33,469 bases of DNA, taken from NCBI GenBank assembly GCA_002496425.1, contig DAJS01000023.1:216-33684 (forward strand), given 5' to 3'. The notes under the pieces were generated by a model. That model was not told the origin of the DNA and ran no database searches. It saw only the letters and a list, made by a program, of their open reading frames with translations. Made by a program: the position numbers and the translations under genes. Source of the DNA: Acidilobaceae archaeon UBA162. GTDB taxonomy: Archaea; Thermoproteota; Thermoprotei_A; Sulfolobales; Acidilobaceae. Positions 30,036-33,469 of the stretch are shown here, in pieces. Numbering within the stretch: position 1 is the first letter of the stretch; each line of letters starts with the position of its first letter.

Positions 30036-31013
30036 GTGAGCGGGGAGCAGGAGAGCGAGGCCAAGAAGCCCAAGGACATCAGTGAGCTTCCAGGAGTGGG
30101 GGCAACCACTGCTGAGAAGCTCGTACAGGCAGGCTACGCTACAATAGAGGCTATAGCCGTGGCCACCCCCATGGAGATAGCCCAGGCTACGGGCATACCG
30201 CTTCAGACCGCCCAGAGGATTGTTGATGCCGCCAGGGCGGCGCTGGACATACGCTTCAAGACTGCTCTTGAGCTTAAGAAGGAGAGGATGACTATAAGAA
30301 AGATAACTACGAGCAGCAAGGCGCTTGACGACCTGCTCGGAGGCGGCATAGAAACCAAGCAGATAACAGAGTTCTTTGGCGAGTTCGGCACTGGTAAGAC
30401 CCAAATATGCCACCAGCTGGCCGTGAACGTGCAACTGCCTGATGACAAAGGAGGCCTCGGAGCCAAGGCCGTCTACATAGACACTGAAGGCACCTTCAGG
30501 TGGGAGCGCATAGAGCAGATAGCCAGGGGCCTTAACCTGGACCCTGACCAGGTGATGGATAACATATACTGGGTCAGGGCCATAAACAGCCACCACCAGA
30601 TGGCCATAGTTGACCAGCTGTTCAGCCTGATGAGCAAGGACAACATAAGGCTCGTAGTAGTAGACTCGTTGACCAGCCACTTCAGGGCCGAGTTCCCAGG
30701 CAGGGAGAACCTGGCCTCAAGGCAGCAACTGCTGAACAGGCACCTACACCAGCTCTTGAGGCTAGCCGAGGTCTATGATGCTGCTGTAATAGTAACAAAC
30801 CAGGTCATGGCTAGGCCTGACGTGTTCTATGGTGACCCAACCGCGGCCGTTGGAGGTAACGTAGTGGCCCACGCTCCCGGCGTCAGGGTTCAGCTCAAGA
30901 AGAGCAGGGGTAACAAGAGGATAGCTAGGGTAGTCGACGCGCCACACCTGCCTGAGGGAGAGGCTGTATTCGTTATAACCGAGTACGGCATAAGAGACGC
31001 CGAGGAGGAGTGA
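30036..31013 (+). CDS. radA: DNA repair and recombination protein RadA
   Basis: A 325-residue archaeal Rad51/RecA-family recombinase that forms filaments on single-stranded DNA. An N-terminal helix-hairpin-helix domain (ISELPGVGATTAEKLVQAGY by position, near 15-34), the polymerisation region DIRFKTALE, Walker A GEFGTGKT (105-112), Walker B LVVVDS (196-201), FYGDPTAAVGGN of loop L2 and the terminal EEGIRDAEE-like end are all clear. GTG 30036 gives the same N-terminus length as Sulfolobus RadA and matches the TATA element; the longer frame from TTG 29991 would put that element inside the gene. It heads an overlapping run with a prepilin peptidase, HIT and DHH genes. Confidence 0.96.
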   Translation: MSGEQESEAKKPKDISELPGVGATTAEKLVQAGYATIEAIAVATPMEIAQATGIPLQTAQRIVDAARAALDIRFKTALELKKERMTIRKITTSSKALDDLLGGGIETKQITEFFGEFGTGKTQICHQLAVNVQLPDDKGGLGAKAVYIDTEGTFRWERIEQIARGLNLDPDQVMDNIYWVRAINSHHQMAIVDQLFSLMSKDNIRLVVVDSLTSHFRAEFPGRENLASRQQLLNRHLHQLLRLAEVYDAAVIVTNQVMARPDVFYGDPTAAVGGNVVAHAPGVRVQLKKSRGNKRIARVVDAPHLPEGEAVFVITEYGIRDAEEE

Positions 31014-31657
31014 CGGGGCCCCAGCTGCCCTACTACCTGCCATGGGCTGTGGCGGCGGCCTACTCGGCTCTACCGGCATACCTCGACTTCAAGTACAGGC
31101 AGGTCCCAGAGCACTTCTGGTACCTGGGTGGCAAGGTGGGCGCAGTCGTAGGCCTCTTGACGGCTCTCTCCTATGAGCCTCTTCGTCTCCTGCTAGTGCT
31201 CTACGCTTTCAGCATGCTAGCCGCCGGAGCCGTGGCCCTCTCCTCAGCATTAGGAGGCATGGGGCTCGGAGACCTGTGGGCCTCAATGGCCATAGCCCTG
31301 ACACTCCCAGCCCCCCTACCAGGCTCAGTGCCGCTGCCCCCGTCGCTGTTGGTGGTTCTTTACGCCGCCGCGGCAGAGATCAGCACTAGGGCCCTCATAG
31401 CCGCCAGGCTCTGCAGGCCCCTAAGGCTAGGCTGCCTAGGCAGGATCGAGGTGCCCTGCGGGAGGCTATTGAGGATGAGGTGGTGGTTCCCAGCGGAGTC
31501 GTCGGTTACAAGTGACGAGCCGACGGAAGCAGTAGTTGAGGCATGCCAAGGCGATAAGAGCTCGGTGGTTGCCAGGCCAGGACTGCCGTTTGTGACTTTC
31601 ATTTTAATTGCTCTCCCGCTCGCGTTTCTGACTGAGGCCCTGCTCAGGGTGCCGTAG
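31010..31657 (+). CDS. A24-family prepilin/preflagellin peptidase-like membrane protein
   Basis: A 215-residue membrane aspartic protease with two catalytic aspartates: D26 in AYLDFKYRQVP and D88 in GGMGLGDLW (the GxGD motif). About six hydrophobic segments are present, including a last one near residues 190-211. A24 enzymes cut the signal peptides of archaeal type IV pilins and archaellins at the membrane. GTG 31010 overlaps the radA stop by four bases. No pilin or archaellum gene is nearby, so the substrate is unknown. A 60-residue cytoplasmic-looking section (residues about 125-185), charged with Cys and Arg, comes between the core and the last helix. Confidence 0.8.
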   Translation: MTGPQLPYYLPWAVAAAYSALPAYLDFKYRQVPEHFWYLGGKVGAVVGLLTALSYEPLRLLLVLYAFSMLAAGAVALSSALGGMGLGDLWASMAIALTLPAPLPGSVPLPPSLLVVLYAAAAEISTRALIAARLCRPLRLGCLGRIEVPCGRLLRMRWWFPAESSVTSDEPTEAVVEACQGDKSSVVARPGLPFVTFILIALPLAFLTEALLRVP

Positions 31658-31659
31658 AC

Positions 31660-32211
31660 TTGAGCTCAGAGCCCCAGTGGCCAAGGCCTTGGTACAGTGT
31701 GCTGTGGGCGCCATGGAGGATGTCGTACATAACCAGCGTGGCCTCAAGCGGCCGTGAGCTCTGCTTTCTTTGTGAGGCGCCAAGGGTTGGCGACGACAGA
31801 AAGGCACTGATAGTATTTAGGGGGAGAACGGTCTTTGCTATACTCAACAAGTATCCCTACAACGTTGGTCACCTAATGATAGCGCCTTACAGGCACGTGC
31901 CATCCCTTGAGGATCTGAGCGATGAGGAGCTCATGGAGGCCCTAAGGCTCCTCAAGGCCTCTATTGAGGCCCTAAGGGAGGTCTACAGGCCCCAGGGGTT
32001 CAACGTGGGCGCTAACATAGGCGACGCAGCGGGCGCCGGCGTCCCAGGGCACGTGCACATACACGTTGTGCCCAGGTGGAATGGGGACTCGAACTACATA
32101 ACCGTGGTCGGTGGCACCAAGGTGATATCCCAGTCACTCGAGGAGACCTACGACCTCCTTAGACCGGCCCTCGAGAGGGCGGCGAGAAAGCATGGGCTCA
32201 CAGGGCAGTAA
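31660..32211 (+). CDS. HIT-family nucleotide hydrolase or transferase
   Basis: A 183-residue HIT protein. The histidine triad is H131-V-H133-I-H135-VV in PGHVHIHVVPRW, and NKYPYNVGHLMIAPYRHV is the family's central motif. C35 and C38 (LCFLCEAP) with nearby histidine suggest a zinc site, as in Ap4A-phosphorylase-like or Fhit-like archaeal members. It likely acts on dinucleoside polyphosphates or adenylylated nucleotides. TTG 31660 is two bases after the peptidase stop. It overlaps the DHH gene by 20 bases. Both may handle the same nucleotides (inference). Confidence 0.88.
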   Translation: MSSEPQWPRPWYSVLWAPWRMSYITSVASSGRELCFLCEAPRVGDDRKALIVFRGRTVFAILNKYPYNVGHLMIAPYRHVPSLEDLSDEELMEALRLLKASIEALREVYRPQGFNVGANIGDAAGAGVPGHVHIHVVPRWNGDSNYITVVGGTKVISQSLEETYDLLRPALERAARKHGLTGQ

Positions 32212-33241
32212 ATATGTAATAGTTACACATAACGACCTCGACGGAGAGGCCGCGGCTGCGGCCTACCTCAGGATAGTGAATACTAGACCAGAGGAGGCGC
32301 ACATAGAGTTCGCTGAGCCCTACGAGCTGCACCTGGCCCTTCAGAGGGCTGCGCAGCATGTAGTGAGCGGAGGCAGCGTTGCCCTCATGGACCTAGGCTT
32401 CAACGCTGAGTCCACCCCCAAGGCTCTTAATATAATCAGGGACCTTGTGGCTAATGGCGTTAGGGTGGAGTGGTATGACCACCACATCTGGAGCGACGAG
32501 GAGGCCGGGCTGGTCAGGCAGGCCGGGGCTGAGCTTTACATTGACAGGAGCACATGCGGCGCCGGCGTGGTGATACACTACGCCAGCAAGACAAGAGGGC
32601 TGGAGCCCGATGAGTACCTCCTTCGCCTAGAGAGAGCCGTGTGCGCCGCCGACCTCTGGAGGTGGGATGATCCCATGGCACCGCGCCTCTTCAGGGCCTC
32701 ATCGTCTTACAGCCCTAATGGAAGCTCAACGGCCAAGTGGAGGCTGGCCATGATACAGTACTTCTACGAGGGACAGATGTGGAACGAAGCCATGGAGCTG
32801 AGGCTAAGGTCGTACCTTCAGGCCGAGCTAGCTAGCTCCACCTCCGAGCTTGATACTGTCTCTGTCAGCTCTCATGGTCCGTGCAGGGCTGCGGCCGTGC
32901 TCAGGACCAGGGACCTACCCTCAGACAGCATAATGGGGTCAATTCTTGTCTCCAGGTATAAGGCATCCATGGGCGCTATGGTAAAGAGGAGAGGCCTCAG
33001 TAGGGTCTCGCTGAGCCTGAGGAGCAGAGGAAGTGCCAACGTCCAGGTAATAGCCAAGGCGCTGGGCGGCGGAGGCCACCCCAGGGCCGCTGGAGCTGCC
33101 ATGAATGTGCCGCTTATAGTTTACCTGTTGTCGTACGTATACCCGAGGGTTCTCACGGCCTATGTAGCCAGGAGGGTCTCAGAGCTCGCAGCAAGTCTTG
33201 GCGCCTGTAACGATAGTGTCGAGGTCCAAGATATGCAGTGA
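32192..33241 (+). CDS. DHH-family phosphoesterase with DHHA1 domain
   Basis: A 349-residue protein of the DHH superfamily that includes RecJ, nanoRNases and cyclic dinucleotide phosphodiesterases. Motifs: VTHNDLDGEAAAAA (D15, D17), ALMDLGFNAE (D67), WYDHH (D96-H97-H98) and, at the C-terminus, the substrate-binding GGGGHPRAAGAAM of DHHA1. It is soluble. ATG 32192 lies within the end of the HIT gene, so translation is coupled. Archaeal relatives degrade oligoribonucleotides or cyclic di-AMP; with RadA and HIT in the same run, a nucleotide or DNA-end role is reasonable but unproven. Its downstream side meets a minus-strand gene end across 171 bases. Confidence 0.88.
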   Translation: MGSQGSKYVIVTHNDLDGEAAAAAYLRIVNTRPEEAHIEFAEPYELHLALQRAAQHVVSGGSVALMDLGFNAESTPKALNIIRDLVANGVRVEWYDHHIWSDEEAGLVRQAGAELYIDRSTCGAGVVIHYASKTRGLEPDEYLLRLERAVCAADLWRWDDPMAPRLFRASSSYSPNGSSTAKWRLAMIQYFYEGQMWNEAMELRLRSYLQAELASSTSELDTVSVSSHGPCRAAAVLRTRDLPSDSIMGSILVSRYKASMGAMVKRRGLSRVSLSLRSRGSANVQVIAKALGGGGHPRAAGAAMNVPLIVYLLSYVYPRVLTAYVARRVSELAASLGACNDSVEVQDMQ

Positions 33242-33412
33242 TCCCTGCTGAGAGTTACACACAGAGTAGTTCTGTTAGGGTTGTTGATGGGCTAGCCTAG
33301 GCCCTTGAAAACGCGCTCCAAGGCCAGACCTTGCTGAACGTGCTAACAAAGGGCCGTCTTCTCGTTCCAGTGGCGCAGCCTATGATGCTATGCGCCGCTG
33401 GACAAGGATCGA

Positions 33413-33469
33413 TTAAGACTGGGATTGAGTTGACTGATTCTGGGACTGCTGGGCTGTTGGCTGCTCCTG
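33413..33469 (-). CDS. C-terminal end of a minus-strand gene with a Gln/Ser-rich tail (cut by window edge)
   Basis: From the right edge the minus strand is open for 18 codons to TAA 33413 and reads QEQPTAQQSQNQSTQSQS. Nine of these (counting Q alone, seven) are Gln or Ser in a low-complexity pattern, as seen at disordered protein ends. No start or domain is visible. Family unknown. The 171 bases between this stop and the DHH gene hold no other gene that I can see. Confidence 0.4.
   Translation of the reverse strand, partial: QEQPTAQQSQNQSTQSQS

Noticed and set aside
30000..30680. 226-residue open frame antisense to radA
   Set aside because: It mirrors the strongly supported radA gene; its Tyr/His/Leu-rich composition is what the reverse frame of this codon bias yields, and it has no domain.
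33276..33337. Another C/D-like spacing (TTGATGG ... CTGA) after the DHH gene
   Set aside because: The C box has two mismatches to RTGATGA and no C'/D' pair is seen.

Overview
The window reads as a dense stretch of the chromosome of a thermophilic crenarchaeon, most like Acidilobus or a relative (Thermoprotei). The support is: archaea-type ribosomal proteins S24e and S27ae beside Kae1 and Bud32; archaeal RadA and TrpRS; arginine coded almost only by AGG/AGA; high GC; TATA-like elements placed about 25 bases before many start codons; many GTG/TTG starts; and GAGGTG-type ribosome binding sites. The genus is an inference. There is no rRNA, tRNA, CRISPR array or recognisable insertion sequence.

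Layout. 1-2317 (+): end of a malic enzyme, two tandem GNAT acetyltransferases, then a DtxR-like and a NikR-like metal regulator. 2314-6058: TrpRS (-), a regulator joining a winged helix to a solute-binding-like domain (+), and a kinase-fold protein overlapping a DUF504/MJ1316-type protein (-). 6234-9985: a PHP phosphoesterase (+), a DUF2139 protein (-) and an M32 carboxypeptidase (-). 10042-12482: a class V aminotransferase (+), a nicotinamidase with a clear promoter and palindromic operator (-), and an orphan protein (-). 12483-13078 is the only long gene-poor gap; it holds hairpins, short open frames and an AT-rich palindrome. 13079-18179: GDPD (-), GH31 alpha-xylosidase (+), a dUTPase-like enzyme (+) and NAD(P)HX repair enzyme Nnr (-). 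18276-21428 (+): S24e, S27ae, Kae1, Bud32, a RdgB/Ham1 pyrophosphatase and a small orphan. 21423-24366 (-): indolepyruvate ferredoxin oxidoreductase IorB/IorA and a two-TM protein. 24442-28593: M28 peptidase (+), EamA transporter (+) and a YtcJ-like amidohydrolase (-). 28654-33241 (+): DUF4010 membrane protein, then RadA, an A24 prepilin peptidase, a HIT protein and a DHH phosphoesterase. The right edge holds the Gln/Ser-rich tail of a minus-strand gene.

How the genes fit together. Peptidases (M32, M28), an aminotransferase, indolepyruvate oxidoreductase and malic enzyme fit a peptide-fermenting metabolism. Alpha-xylosidase adds plant-polysaccharide use. pncA and Nnr both serve the NAD pool, and dUTPase, RdgB, HIT and DHH are nucleotide-clearing enzymes. 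The ribosomal/KEOPS run links translation with tRNA t6A modification.

The best second-look items are architectural: three convergent gene pairs that end on the same CTAG, five divergent pairs that seem to share one AT element, the nicotinamidase operator, the metal regulator pair with changed ligands, the kinase/DUF504 pair, and the gene-poor island at 12483-13078. I did not find a clear-cut new defence or mobile system.
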